Below the pieces are notes generated by a model. That model had not been told where the DNA came from. It did not search any database and saw only the letters and a program-made list of their open reading frames with translations. Below are positions 17,662 to 25,831 of a stretch of DNA of 64,000 bases, piece after piece; position 1 is the first letter of the stretch; every line of letters starts with the position of its first letter. The stretch is taken from assembly GCF_005780185.1 (NCBI RefSeq), contig NZ_VBUI01000021.1, positions 1-64,000 of the forward strand, written 5' to 3'. Source of the stretch: Halomonas urmiana (GTDB taxonomy: Bacteria; Pseudomonadota; Gammaproteobacteria; Pseudomonadales; Halomonadaceae). The position numbers and the translations under genes were made by a program.

Positions 17662-18513
17662 TCAGCGGCGCTGGCTGTAGGGCAGCGCCATGTGACGGTT
17701 GACGTCCTTGTAGAGCAGGTAGCGGAAGGGCCCCGGGCCGCCCGCGTAGCAGGCCTGCGGGCAGAAGGCGCGCAGCCACATGTAGTCGCCGGCCTCGACC
17801 TCGACCCACTGCTGGTTGAGGTGGTAGACCGCCTTGCCCTCGAGCACGTAGAGGCCGTGCTCCATGACATGGGTCTCGTCGAAGGGGATCACGCCGCCGG
17901 GCTGGAAGGTGACGATGGTCACGTGCATGTCGTGGCGCAGGTCGTCCGGGTCGACGAAGCGGGTGGTCGCCCACACCTCGTTGCAGTCCGGCATCACCGT
18001 CGGCGGGATGTCGTTCTCGTTGACCACGAAGGCCTCCGGCACGTCGATGCCGTCGACGTATTCATAGGCCTTGCGGATCCAGTGGAAGCGCACCGGGGCG
18101 TCGGCCTCGTTGCGCAGCTGCCAGTCGCTGCCGGGCGGCAGGAAGGCGTAGCCGCCCGGCACCATGCGGTGCTTCTCGCCTTCGATGGTCAGCGTCATCT
18201 CGCCGTCCACCACGAACAGCACGCCCTCGGCGCCGGCGTCGGTCTCGGGACGCTCGCTGCCGCCACTCGGCGAGACCTCCATGATGTACTGGGAGAAGGT
18301 CTCGGCGAAGCCGGAGAGCGGCCGCGACAGCACCCACAGCCGGGTCTTCTCCCAGTGCGGCAGCTTGCTGGTGACGATGTCGCGATACACGCCCCGGGGA
18401 ATCACCGCGAAGGCCTCGGTGAACATGGCACGGTCGGTGGTCATCACCTTCTGGCTCGGGTGGCCGCCCTGGGGGGCATAGTACTGGTGAGAGGACTGAC
18501 GCGGCTGACTCAT
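17662..18513 (-). CDS. allE: (S)-ureidoglycine aminohydrolase, bicupin
   Basis: A 283-residue two-cupin protein matching UGHY/AllE (YlbA). The enzyme hydrolyses (S)-ureidoglycine to (S)-ureidoglycolate and ammonia with Mn2+. The N-terminal cupin has GVLFVVDGEMTLTIEGEKHRMVPGGYAFLPPG. The C-terminal metal-binding cupin has PFDETHVMEHGLYVLEGKAVYHLNQQWVEVEAGDYMWLRAFCPQACYA, where E, H, H and Q ligands are recognisable. The start overlaps the allA stop (ATGA). It is last in the puuE-allA-allE operon. The preceding step, allantoate amidohydrolase (AllC), is not found in this window. Confidence 0.94.
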   Translation of the reverse strand: MSQPRQSSHQYYAPQGGHPSQKVMTTDRAMFTEAFAVIPRGVYRDIVTSKLPHWEKTRLWVLSRPLSGFAETFSQYIMEVSPSGGSERPETDAGAEGVLFVVDGEMTLTIEGEKHRMVPGGYAFLPPGSDWQLRNEADAPVRFHWIRKAYEYVDGIDVPEAFVVNENDIPPTVMPDCNEVWATTRFVDPDDLRHDMHVTIVTFQPGGVIPFDETHVMEHGLYVLEGKAVYHLNQQWVEVEAGDYMWLRAFCPQACYAGGPGPFRYLLYKDVNRHMALPYSQRR

Positions 18514-19046
18514 GAAGTGGACTCCTGTTCGCTATGCCTCGGCGCGACGGCCTCGCCTTGCGGCAGGGTCACGCGGATGTCGATGGGGTACTCGTCGCAG
18601 TTGTTGCCCTCGCCGCCGCGGTCGACCACCAGGAACTCGCCCTCGCGCTCGAGCACCGACTGGATGGCGTGCCAGGTGCCGGCGCGGTAGTTGACGCCCT
18701 GGCGGCCGTCGGTGACGAAGGCGCGCACGTCACCCGGCTCGATGGCCTCGCCGGGCGGCGCCACCACCACGATGAAGCGCTCCTCGTGCATCGGCACGAA
18801 GGCCTGGCTGCCCTGGGGATGGCGCTCGAGGAACGGCAGCTCGAGGGGCACCTCGACCGGCTGGCTGACGAAGATGCTGATCAGCGCGCGGGCCTGCTCG
18901 CCGAGGGTCTCGACCCGGGCCAGATCGTGGTAGCGCCGGGTGCGGCCGGCGTTGATGGGAAAGTAGTCGGAGGTGCGGGTATCGATCACGTCGCCGAAGG
19001 GCGCGAAGGCCTCCGGGGTGAGGGGCTGGGCCTCGAGTTCAAGCAT
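18510..19046 (-). CDS. allA: Ureidoglycolate lyase
   Basis: A 178-residue cupin-like enzyme splitting (S)-ureidoglycolate to glyoxylate and urea. Typical AllA segments are PLTPEAFAPFGDVID at the start, INAGRTRRYHDLA, FLERHPQGSQAFVPM and NYRAGTWHAIQSVL. The start at 19046 follows AGGAGC; a much longer upstream reading has no family similarity. Glyoxylate made here is the substrate of Gcl, whose promoter carries the same palindrome as this operon's promoter. It is coupled to allE by a 4-nt overlap. Confidence 0.95.
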   Translation of the reverse strand: MLELEAQPLTPEAFAPFGDVIDTRTSDYFPINAGRTRRYHDLARVETLGEQARALISIFVSQPVEVPLELPFLERHPQGSQAFVPMHEERFIVVVAPPGEAIEPGDVRAFVTDGRQGVNYRAGTWHAIQSVLEREGEFLVVDRGGEGNNCDEYPIDIRVTLPQGEAVAPRHSEQESTS

Positions 19047-19113
19047 GACGGCTCCTGAAGAATGCAGGGCGGGGCGGACGGCGCACCGCCCCGGGCTCGG
19101 GGATGACGCCGGA

Positions 19114-20046
19114 TCAGGGCGCCGGGTGGTGATCGGCCCAGTGGCGGGCGATGTCCACGCGGCGGGTGACCCAGACACGATCGTGGGCCTCGATGTGGTC
19201 GAGGAAGCGCTGCAGGGCGCGGAAGCGTCCGGGACGGCCGAGCAGCCGACAGTGCATGCCCACGGAGAGCATCTTCGGGGTGTCCTCACCCTCCGCGTAG
19301 AGCACGTCGAAGGCATCCCGCAGGTAAGTGAAGAAGTGATCCGCGGTGTTGAACCCCTGGGGGGCGGCGAAGCGCATATCGTTGGTGTCCAGGGTGTAGG
19401 GCACCACCAGGTGACTACGCTCCTGGCCCTGGCTGTCCGCCTCGCGGGTCCAGAACGGCAGGTCGTCGCCGTAGTAGTCACTGTCGTAGAGGAAGTTGCC
19501 CTCGTCGAGCACCAGCCGGCGCGTGTTGGGGCTGTCGCGGCCGGTGTACCAGCCCAGCGGCTTCTCGCCGTAAAGCGACTGGAAGATCTCGATCGCCTTG
19601 CGCATGTGCTCGCGCTCGAGCTCTTCCGGGACGTTCTGGTAGTGGATCCAGCGATAGCCGTGGCAGGCGATCTCGTGACCCAGCTCCTTGAAGGCATGGG
19701 CCACCTCGGGGTTGCGCTCCAGCGCCATGGCCACGCCGAACACGGTCAGCGGCAGGCCGCGACGCTCGAACTCGCGCAGGATCCGCCACACGCCCGTGCG
19801 GGAGCCGTACTCGTAGATCGACTCCATGCTCAGGTGCCGATCGGGGAAGGAGGGTGCGCCGATGATCTCGGAGAGGAACTGCTCGGACCCCTCGTCGCCA
19901 TGCAGCACGCAGTTCTCGCCGCCCTCCTCGTAGTTGAGCACGAACTGCACGGCGATGCGCGCCTTGCCGGGCCAGTTGGCCTGGGGCGGCGTGCGGCCAT
20001 AGCCGATCAGGTCACGCGGATAGTCCCCTCGGGTCGGTGAGGTCAT
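19114..20046 (-). CDS. puuE: Allantoinase, cofactor-independent (polysaccharide-deacetylase family)
   Basis: A 310-residue PuuE-type allantoinase, unrelated to the metal-dependent amidohydrolase AllB. The signatures are DLIGYGRTPPQANWPGKARIAVQFVLNYEEGGENCVLHGD at the N-terminus, then HEIACHGYRWIHYQNV and SVGMHCRLLGRPGR. It opens (S)-allantoin to allantoate. AAGGAAG precedes the ATG. It is the first gene of puuE-allA-allE, with an exact TGTATACA palindrome 80 nt upstream. The Klebsiella homologue HpxB is clustered with an allantoin racemase and a GntR regulator (HpxA, HpxS), which resembles the content of this region. Confidence 0.96.
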   Translation of the reverse strand: MTSPTRGDYPRDLIGYGRTPPQANWPGKARIAVQFVLNYEEGGENCVLHGDEGSEQFLSEIIGAPSFPDRHLSMESIYEYGSRTGVWRILREFERRGLPLTVFGVAMALERNPEVAHAFKELGHEIACHGYRWIHYQNVPEELEREHMRKAIEIFQSLYGEKPLGWYTGRDSPNTRRLVLDEGNFLYDSDYYGDDLPFWTREADSQGQERSHLVVPYTLDTNDMRFAAPQGFNTADHFFTYLRDAFDVLYAEGEDTPKMLSVGMHCRLLGRPGRFRALQRFLDHIEAHDRVWVTRRVDIARHWADHHPAP

Positions 20047-20127
20047 GGCGTAGCTTCCTTCTTGTTAGGGGCCGATGGTTAGGGGCTGGCTCGATGGCAC
20101 ATGGCGGCCATTTTGAGCAACACTAAA

Positions 20128-20135
20128 TGTATACA
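20128..20135 (-). promoter_or_regulatory. TGTATACA operator upstream of puuE
   Basis: An exact TGTATACA lies within AT-rich sequence (AAATGTATACAATTAAATAG), 82 nt before the puuE start and between it and the end of the upstream racemase-like gene. It is placed to control the puuE-allA-allE operon. Confidence 0.68.
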
Positions 20136-20178
20136 ATTAAATAGTAGATTGTGCCCATTATAGTTGCAAGATCCCCTG

Positions 20179-20838
20179 TCAGTCGGCAGTCAGCTGCATC
20201 AGCGCCAAGCTCTGGGCCAGGCCGGCGTCCAGGGAGTCGATCAGCCGCGTTCCGGGAGACGTGGCGAGCCCCGCGGCCAGGCCGGCGAAGGCGGCCCCGC
20301 CGATGATGATCGCCTCGTGCGAGAACCGCTCCTGCTGGTCGTCGACGGCCGCCTGCACCCGCTCGCGGGCGGCATCGCGCTCGGCCGGCAGGGCCAGGTC
20401 GCCGATCTCGACCGGCGTGATGCCAAGGCAATGACGCGCGGCGCCCAGGTCGTGGAGCACGTCCTCGATCATCCGCGGCCAGCGATGCCCGGGGGTCACG
20501 ATCGAGAAGCGACCGCCGAGCTGCAGCGCCGAGAGCACCGCGGCCTCGAGCAGGCCGATCACCGGCACCGAGCTGATCTCGCGCGCCGCCGCCAGCCCCG
20601 GTTCGCCGAAGCAGGCCAGCAGCACGGCCGCGTGCTCCTGCGCGCCTCGCGCCTCGAGACTCGCCACCACGGCGGCACCGGCCAGGGCGCAGTCGCGCCG
20701 CGAGCCGATGTAGGCCACGCCCTGCTCGGCCGTCTCGGCGTCCACCTCGACCGCCTCGCCGAGAAAGGCCCTGGCCCGAGCGGCCATGGCATCGGTCATG
20801 GCGGCGTTGGTATTGCCGTTGAGCATCAGCAGGCGCAT
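20179..20838 (-). CDS. Hydantoin/allantoin racemase-like protein with one catalytic cysteine (paralogue B)
   Basis: A 219-residue Asp/Glu/hydantoin racemase family protein, shorter than its two paralogues. It keeps the first catalytic cysteine (C76 in LLACFGEPGL). The second position is glycine (G181 in IIIGGAAFAGL). A one-cysteine form resembles the state of decarboxylases of this superfamily, although there it is the other cysteine that remains. It starts MRLLMLNGNTN, with GGAGG upstream. It is transcribed towards puuE and is separated from it by a TGTATACA site. Its own promoter has another exact site at 20886. Pathway context suggests ureide chemistry; activity is uncertain. Confidence 0.75.
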   Translation of the reverse strand: MRLLMLNGNTNAAMTDAMAARARAFLGEAVEVDAETAEQGVAYIGSRRDCALAGAAVVASLEARGAQEHAAVLLACFGEPGLAAAREISSVPVIGLLEAAVLSALQLGGRFSIVTPGHRWPRMIEDVLHDLGAARHCLGITPVEIGDLALPAERDAARERVQAAVDDQQERFSHEAIIIGGAAFAGLAAGLATSPGTRLIDSLDAGLAQSLALMQLTAD

Positions 20839-20881
20839 TGCATTTCCTCCGATCGAGCCGAGGCGCGTCCCTCAGACTCCA

Positions 20882-20899
20882 ATTTTGTATACAAGAAAT
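20882..20899 (-). promoter_or_regulatory. TGTATACA operator in an 18-nt element repeated at 21215
   Basis: ATTTTGTATACAAGAAAT contains the exact core at 20886-20893, 48 nt upstream of the paralogue B start. The same 18-mer with one substitution is found at 21215-21232 before paralogue C. The 437-nt gap 20839-21275 holds no gene; apart from a GC-rich stretch at 20900-21035 it is AT-rich and full of such sites, including variant TGTATGCA at 21057-21064. Confidence 0.68.
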
Positions 20900-21082
20900 C
20901 AACCCCCCACGCCAAAGGAAAGGCGCCGCGTCGTCATCTCGCGCCGGATTCGCCCGTGTCTTCGCCCTCCCAGGGGGCGTCCGTCTCCGTCAGGGCGCCG
21001 CGATGACGAAGGGCAAGTCGTCACCGCCGCTATTGTATTCACTAGAAAGAGAAAAATGTATGCATTCCATAAAGAGAAGTAA

Positions 21083-21101
21083 ATACAACATGTTGTATAC
21101 A
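21083..21101. promoter_or_regulatory. 16-bp palindrome overlapping a TGTATACA site
   Basis: ATACAACATGTTGTAT (21083-21098) is a perfect palindrome, and an exact TGTATACA (21094-21101) overlaps its right arm. It lies mid-way in the divergent gap between paralogues B and C, so it could serve either promoter or allow looping between the flanking sites. Confidence 0.6.
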
Positions 21102-21214
21102 TTGCATGACGGCACAACTTTTTCTCTAATTATTATTCATGCTCCTGATTTTAAAGGTTTTATGGGGCTGCATCACTGCTCCATCCGGACTTGATTTGCC
21201 GACCTTGGCATCCT

Positions 21215-21232
21215 ATTTTGTGTACAAGAAAT
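21215..21232 (+). promoter_or_regulatory. Operator-like 18-mer upstream of racemase C
   Basis: ATTTTGTGTACAAGAAAT differs from the element at 20882-20899 at a single base. The core TGTGTACA (21219-21226) stays palindromic. It ends 43 nt before the racemase C start. Confidence 0.62.
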
Positions 21233-21275
21233 AAATTCCTTGTTCACAAAAATAATGAGACAGCGAGAGACCCCC

Positions 21276-22067
21276 ATGCAGATTCGCGTCATCAACCCCA
21301 ACACCACCCGCGGCATGACCGACACCATCGGCACCGCCGCCCAGGGCATCGCCGCCCCCGGCACCGTCATCACTGCCACCCAGCCGGCGCACGGGCCGGT
21401 CTCCATCGAGAGTCACTTCGACGAAGCCATCAGCGCCGTGGGCGTGCTCGAGGAGGTGATGGCCGGCGAGCGCGACGGCGTAGATGCCTACATCATCGCC
21501 TGCTTCGGCGACCCGGGCCTGCTGGCGGCCCGCGAGCTGACCCGGGCCCCGGTCATCGGCATCGCCGAGGCGGCCTTCCACATGGCCACGCTGATCAGCA
21601 CCCGCTTCTCGGTGGTCACCACCCTGGGCCGCACCGGCATCATCGCCGAGCACCTGCTCGAGCAGTACGGCTTCGGCCAGCACTGCCGGCGGGTCCGCGC
21701 CGCCGAGATCCCGGTGCTCGACCTGGAGGATGACGGCGACGCCGCGCTCACCCGCATCATCGAGGAGGGCCGCCGCGCCCGCGACGAGGACGGCATCGGC
21801 GCCATCGTGCTGGGCTGCGGCGGCATGGCCGACCTCACCAACGAGATCAGCGAGGCCGTCGGCCTGCCGGTGGTCGAGGGTGTGACCGCCGCGGTCAAGC
21901 TCAGCGAGGCGCTGGTCGGCCTGGGACTCGGCACCAGCAAGGTGGGCGACCTGGCCTTCCCGCGCGCCAAGGCCTTCACCGGGCGCTTCGAAGACTTTTC
22001 TCGATACAGCTCACCGGAACCCTCAGCACTAAATCCATATCATCAACTGGAGCGCGCACCCACGTAA
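21276..22067 (+). CDS. Hydantoin/allantoin racemase with both catalytic cysteines (paralogue C)
   Basis: A 263-residue racemase of the Asp/Glu/hydantoin family. Both catalytic cysteines are present, and their numbers equal the classical ones: C76 in IIACFGDPGLLAARE and C181 in IVLGCGGMADL. A C-terminal extension of about 25 residues after AFTGRF is unrelated to the core. Given the purine setting and the TGTATACA sites upstream, an allantoin racemase (HpxA-like), supplying (S)-allantoin to PuuE, is the best guess. A hydantoin racemase is the alternative. The start at 21276 is supported by a weak GAGAGA; an ATG at 21255 is less likely. An ABC importer operon follows 166 nt later. Confidence 0.85.
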   Translation: MQIRVINPNTTRGMTDTIGTAAQGIAAPGTVITATQPAHGPVSIESHFDEAISAVGVLEEVMAGERDGVDAYIIACFGDPGLLAARELTRAPVIGIAEAAFHMATLISTRFSVVTTLGRTGIIAEHLLEQYGFGQHCRRVRAAEIPVLDLEDDGDAALTRIIEEGRRARDEDGIGAIVLGCGGMADLTNEISEAVGLPVVEGVTAAVKLSEALVGLGLGTSKVGDLAFPRAKAFTGRFEDFSRYSSPEPSALNPYHQLERAPT

Positions 22068-22233
22068 CATCAAGATTCATTTATAGCACTTCCAATGTCG
22101 CAACCTTGGACATTCATTGGTATGAAAATGGCGAAATCCTGGCACTAGTTAATAAACATGCCTGGACCTATAACCGGCACACGAAAAATAATAATTTCAA
22201 TTAGTTAACAATAACCGAGTGGAGAAGACCACC

Positions 22234-23802
22234 ATGCAAAACATACATAAAAAGTTTGTGCTTTCTCTTCTGTCGAGCAGCATACTGATAGGCTCGGCTC
22301 ATGCTAACACTATCACCTGGGCGGACACCTCCGACGTCTACTCGATGGATCCCCACGGCCAGGCCATCAGCCCGACTCTGGCCTTCCTGCACCATATCTA
22401 CGAGCCGCTGGTGCGCTACAACAAGGAGCTGGAGATCGAGCCGGCGCTGTCCACCGGCTGGGAAGTGGTGGAGCCCGACCTGTGGCGCTTTACCCTGCGC
22501 GAGGGAGTGACCTTCCACGACGGCAGCGCCTTCACCGCCGAGGACGTGGTCGCCTCGCTGCAGCGGGCCACCCATCCGGATTCGCCCATCCGCGGCAACC
22601 TGCCCGCCGTGGCGAAGGTCGAGAAGGTCGACGAGTACACCGTCGACATTCACCTGAACGGCAACTACCCCCTGCTGCTCAACGATCTCACCAACGTCTA
22701 TGTCCTCGACAAGACGTGGATGGACGAACACGGCGCGCTGAATCCCGTCGACCCCAGCAAGGGGGAGCAGAGCTACGCCACCACGCACACCAACGGCACC
22801 GGTCCCTTCGTGCTGGATATCCGCCGCCCAGACGCCGAGACGGTGCTCACCGTCAACGAGCAGTGGTGGGACGAGGCCCAGCACAACCTGACGCGCATCG
22901 AGTTCACCCCCATCGCTTCGGACGCCACGCGGGTATCGGCCCTGCTCTCCGGGCAGATCGACATGATGCTGAGCGTGCCGCTGCAGGATATCTCCCGCCT
23001 GGAGAACGCCCCGGGGTTCAACATTCTCGAGACGCCGGGGCTGCGGACCATCATGCTGGCGCTCAACCAGTCACCGGAGACGCTGGGGGACAGCGGTGAC
23101 AACCCGCTGCGCGACCTGGGCGTGCGCAAGGCGCTCTATCAGGCCATCAACATGGAGCTGATCCGCGACAAGCTGATGCGCGGCAAGTCGCGCAACGCGG
23201 CCCTGCCGGTGGCCCCGGCCGTGCCCGGCTACGATGCCTCGCTCGACGAGCGCTTCCCCTATGATCCCGAGGCCGCCCGGCAGCTGCTCGCCGAGGCCGG
23301 CTACCCCGATGGCTTCAGCATCGGCCTGGACTGCCCCAACGATCGCTATGTCCGCGACGAGGAGATCTGCCAGGCGATCGCCGCCATGTGGGCGCGGGTC
23401 GGCGTCGAGACCCGGGTCAATGCGCGCAATGCCAGCAACCACTGGCAGACGGCCTTGAACGGCGGCTCCGATGTCTGGATGTTCGGCTGGGCCACCCTGC
23501 CGATGCTCGACTCCTTCAGCATCCTCTCCCAGGTGCTGACCAGCCCGCACGACAAGTACGGCGCCTGGAACCCCGGCGGCTATGAAAACGCCGAGGTCGA
23601 CACACTCGTCGAGAAGATTTCCGTCGCCCAGGACGAGCAGGAACGCCTGTCGATGATCGCCGAGGCCTTCGCCATCACCAAGGCCGAGGTCCCGCTGATT
23701 CCCCTCCACCAGCAGCCGCTGATCTGGGCCACCAACGACAACATCCAGCTGCCCCAGACGCCGGATAACAAGGTGCGACTGTGGTACGCCACCGTCGAAT
23801 AA
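22234..23802 (+). CDS. ABC importer substrate-binding protein, DppA/OppA family
   Basis: A 522-residue family-5 solute-binding protein with a Sec signal peptide (KKFVLSLLSSSILIGSAHA, cleavage about residue 26). SBP_bac_5 signatures are EPLVRYNKELEIEPALSTGW, WRFTLREGVTFHDGSAFTAEDVV and YDPEAARQLLAEAGYPDGF. Such proteins bind peptides, nickel, opines or other small polar solutes. The start at 22234 has GGAGAAG upstream; a GTG 15 nt earlier would include that site. It heads an operon of two permeases, two ATPases, a flavin reductase and two amidohydrolases, so the ligand is more likely an amide-containing heterocycle or ureide than a peptide. The AT-rich 166-nt gap before it may hold its own promoter. 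Confidence 0.9.
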   Translation: MQNIHKKFVLSLLSSSILIGSAHANTITWADTSDVYSMDPHGQAISPTLAFLHHIYEPLVRYNKELEIEPALSTGWEVVEPDLWRFTLREGVTFHDGSAFTAEDVVASLQRATHPDSPIRGNLPAVAKVEKVDEYTVDIHLNGNYPLLLNDLTNVYVLDKTWMDEHGALNPVDPSKGEQSYATTHTNGTGPFVLDIRRPDAETVLTVNEQWWDEAQHNLTRIEFTPIASDATRVSALLSGQIDMMLSVPLQDISRLENAPGFNILETPGLRTIMLALNQSPETLGDSGDNPLRDLGVRKALYQAINMELIRDKLMRGKSRNAALPVAPAVPGYDASLDERFPYDPEAARQLLAEAGYPDGFSIGLDCPNDRYVRDEEICQAIAAMWARVGVETRVNARNASNHWQTALNGGSDVWMFGWATLPMLDSFSILSQVLTSPHDKYGAWNPGGYENAEVDTLVEKISVAQDEQERLSMIAEAFAITKAEVPLIPLHQQPLIWATNDNIQLPQTPDNKVRLWYATVE

Positions 23803-23823
23803 GCCCGCCCTTGCGCTGGCAGG

Positions 23824-23846
23824 CGACGGCCTGAACCGGGCCGTCG
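23824..23846 (+). other. Hairpin between binding-protein and permease genes
   Basis: CGACGGCC/GGCCGTCG (23824-23831/23839-23846) forms an 8-bp stem in the 81-nt gap. It sits where binding-protein transcripts are commonly stabilised relative to the permease genes. Confidence 0.45.
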
Positions 23847-23883
23847 TCCACCCCCTCACCTCCCAACGGGATAGGGCAATATC

Positions 23884-24873
23884 ATGATTGCATTCCTGAT
23901 TCGCAGGCTACTGCAGGGCGCGCTGGTCATGCTCACGGTCGCCTTCATCGCCTTTAGCATGTTTCGCTTCGTCGGTGATCCGGTCACCAACATGCTGCCC
24001 CAGGACGCCACGCTCGAGCAGCGCACCGAACTGCAGGAGCGGCTCGGCCTGAACGACCCGCTGCCCCTCCAGTTCGGCCACTTCGTCACCAACGCCGTGC
24101 AGGGTGACTTCGGCATCTCCTATCGCAATCAGCGGCCGGTCTCGGACCTGATCGCCGAGCGGCTTCCGGCCACCATGGAGATGGTCTTCGCTGCGGTGGT
24201 GCTGTCGCTGGTGATCGGCATTCCCATGGGCGTCTACACCGCCCTGCGGCGCGACAGCTGGCTCAGCCACCTGTTACAGGGTGTCTCGCTGGCCGGGATT
24301 TCCGTGCCGACCTTCGTCACAGGCATCCTGCTGATCCTGGTGTTCTCGGTGTGGCTCAACTGGCTGCCCTCCTTCGGCCGCGGCGACGTCGTGGAGATCG
24401 GCGGCTGGAGCACCGGACTCCTGACCGTCAGCGGCATCAAGGCGCTGATCATGCCGGTGATCACCCTGTCACTGTTCCAGATCACCCTGATCATGCGACT
24501 GGTCAGAGCGGAGATGCTGGAGGTCCTCAAGACCGACTACATCCGCTTCGCCCGGGCGCGCGGGCTGACCAACCGGGCCGTGCATTTCGGCCATGCCCTG
24601 CGCAACACCCTGATGCCGGTGATCACCATTACCGGGCTGCAGATCGGCGCCCTGATCGCCTTCGCCATCATCACCGAGACGGTCTTCCAATGGCCGGGCA
24701 TGGGACTGCTGTTCATGCAGGCGGTGAGCTTCGTGGATATCCCGGTGATGTCCGCCTACCTGGTCATGGTGTCGCTGATCTTCGTGGTCATTAACACCAT
24801 CGTCGACATGCTCTATTTCGTGGTCGATCCGCGCCTGCGCGTCGATGCGGGCAAGAACACCACCGGCGCCTGA
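23884..24873 (+). CDS. ABC importer permease, DppB family
   Basis: A 329-residue inner-membrane permease with about six transmembrane segments. It has the DppB N-terminus IRRLLQGALVMLTVAFIAFSMFRFVGDP and the EAA loop RAEMLEVLKTDYIRFARARGLTNRAVHFGHALRN that docks the ATPase. It pairs with the DppC-type permease 11 nt downstream. A loop insertion SFGRGDVVEIGGWSTG between segments three and four is typical of this family. Confidence 0.93.
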   Translation: MIAFLIRRLLQGALVMLTVAFIAFSMFRFVGDPVTNMLPQDATLEQRTELQERLGLNDPLPLQFGHFVTNAVQGDFGISYRNQRPVSDLIAERLPATMEMVFAAVVLSLVIGIPMGVYTALRRDSWLSHLLQGVSLAGISVPTFVTGILLILVFSVWLNWLPSFGRGDVVEIGGWSTGLLTVSGIKALIMPVITLSLFQITLIMRLVRAEMLEVLKTDYIRFARARGLTNRAVHFGHALRNTLMPVITITGLQIGALIAFAIITETVFQWPGMGLLFMQAVSFVDIPVMSAYLVMVSLIFVVINTIVDMLYFVVDPRLRVDAGKNTTGA

Positions 24874-24884
24874 GGAGCCTAGTT

Positions 24885-25820
24885 ATGAGCACCGTAACGC
24901 AACGACTCAACGACGACTGGCGCAGGTTCATCGACAGTGACCTGTTCTACAGCTTTCGTCGCTCACCGATCACCATCGTCGCCTTCGTGGTGGTGGTCAC
25001 CCTGATCCTGGCGGCGATCTTCGCCCCCTGGATCGCCCCCCACGATCCCTTCGATGTCAGCACGCTGAGCCTGCTCAACAGCGAGCTGCCTCCCGCCTGG
25101 GTCGCGGGCGGCGACCCGGCCTTCCTGCTGGGCACCGACGGCCAGGGACGCGACGTGCTGTCGGCCCTGCTCTACGGCGCCCGGATCTCGATCCTGGTGG
25201 GCCTGGCGAGCGTCGCCTTCGCCATGACGCTGGGGGTCTGTCTCGGCCTGCTGGCCGCCTACGTGGGTGGCACGGTCGATGCGCTGATCATGCGCATCGC
25301 CGACGTCATGATCAGCTTCCCGCCGATCCTGGTGGCCCTGCTGATCAACGGCGTCGCCCGCGGCGTCCTGCCGCCCGAGATGCAGCACGACGCCGTGATC
25401 TTCGTACTGATACTGGCCATCGGCCTGACCACCTGGGTGCAGTATGCGCGCACCGTGCGCGGCTCCACCCTGGTCGAGAAGAACCGGGAATACGTGCTGG
25501 CCGCCCGCGTCATCGGCCTGCGCTCGCGCTCGATCATGGCCAAGCACATCCTGCCCAACGTGATCGGACCGATCCTGGTGGTGGCCACGGTGAACCTGGC
25601 GATCGCCATCCTGATCGAGGCCGCCCTCTCCTTCCTGGGCGTGGGCATGCCACCCACCGAACCCTCGCTCGGCACGCTGATTCGCATCGGCAACGAGTTC
25701 CTGTTCTCGGGCGTCTGGTGGGTCGTGATCTTCCCCTCCGCCGTACTGGTGCTGCTGGTGCTGTCGGTGAATCTGCTGGGCGACTGGCTCCGCGATGCCC
25801 TCAACCCCAAACTGCGCTGA
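24885..25820 (+). CDS. ABC importer permease, DppC family
   Basis: A 311-residue permease. The N-terminal cytoplasmic helix and first membrane segment (TIVAFVVVVTLILAAIFAPWIAPHDP) match the OppC_N domain. LGTDGQGRDVLSALLYGARISILVG and the EAA loop EKNREYVLAARVIGLRSRSIMAKHILPN are diagnostic. It completes the translocation pore with the preceding DppB-type subunit. AGGAGC precedes the ATG. Confidence 0.93.
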   Translation: MSTVTQRLNDDWRRFIDSDLFYSFRRSPITIVAFVVVVTLILAAIFAPWIAPHDPFDVSTLSLLNSELPPAWVAGGDPAFLLGTDGQGRDVLSALLYGARISILVGLASVAFAMTLGVCLGLLAAYVGGTVDALIMRIADVMISFPPILVALLINGVARGVLPPEMQHDAVIFVLILAIGLTTWVQYARTVRGSTLVEKNREYVLAARVIGLRSRSIMAKHILPNVIGPILVVATVNLAIAILIEAALSFLGVGMPPTEPSLGTLIRIGNEFLFSGVWWVVIFPSAVLVLLVLSVNLLGDWLRDALNPKLR

Positions 25821-25831
25821 GCGAGGCAATC

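Noticed and set aside
22141-22160. A TGGCAC word resembling a sigma-54 -24 element before the ABC binding-protein gene
   Set aside because: The expected GC-containing -12 element is absent at the required spacing.
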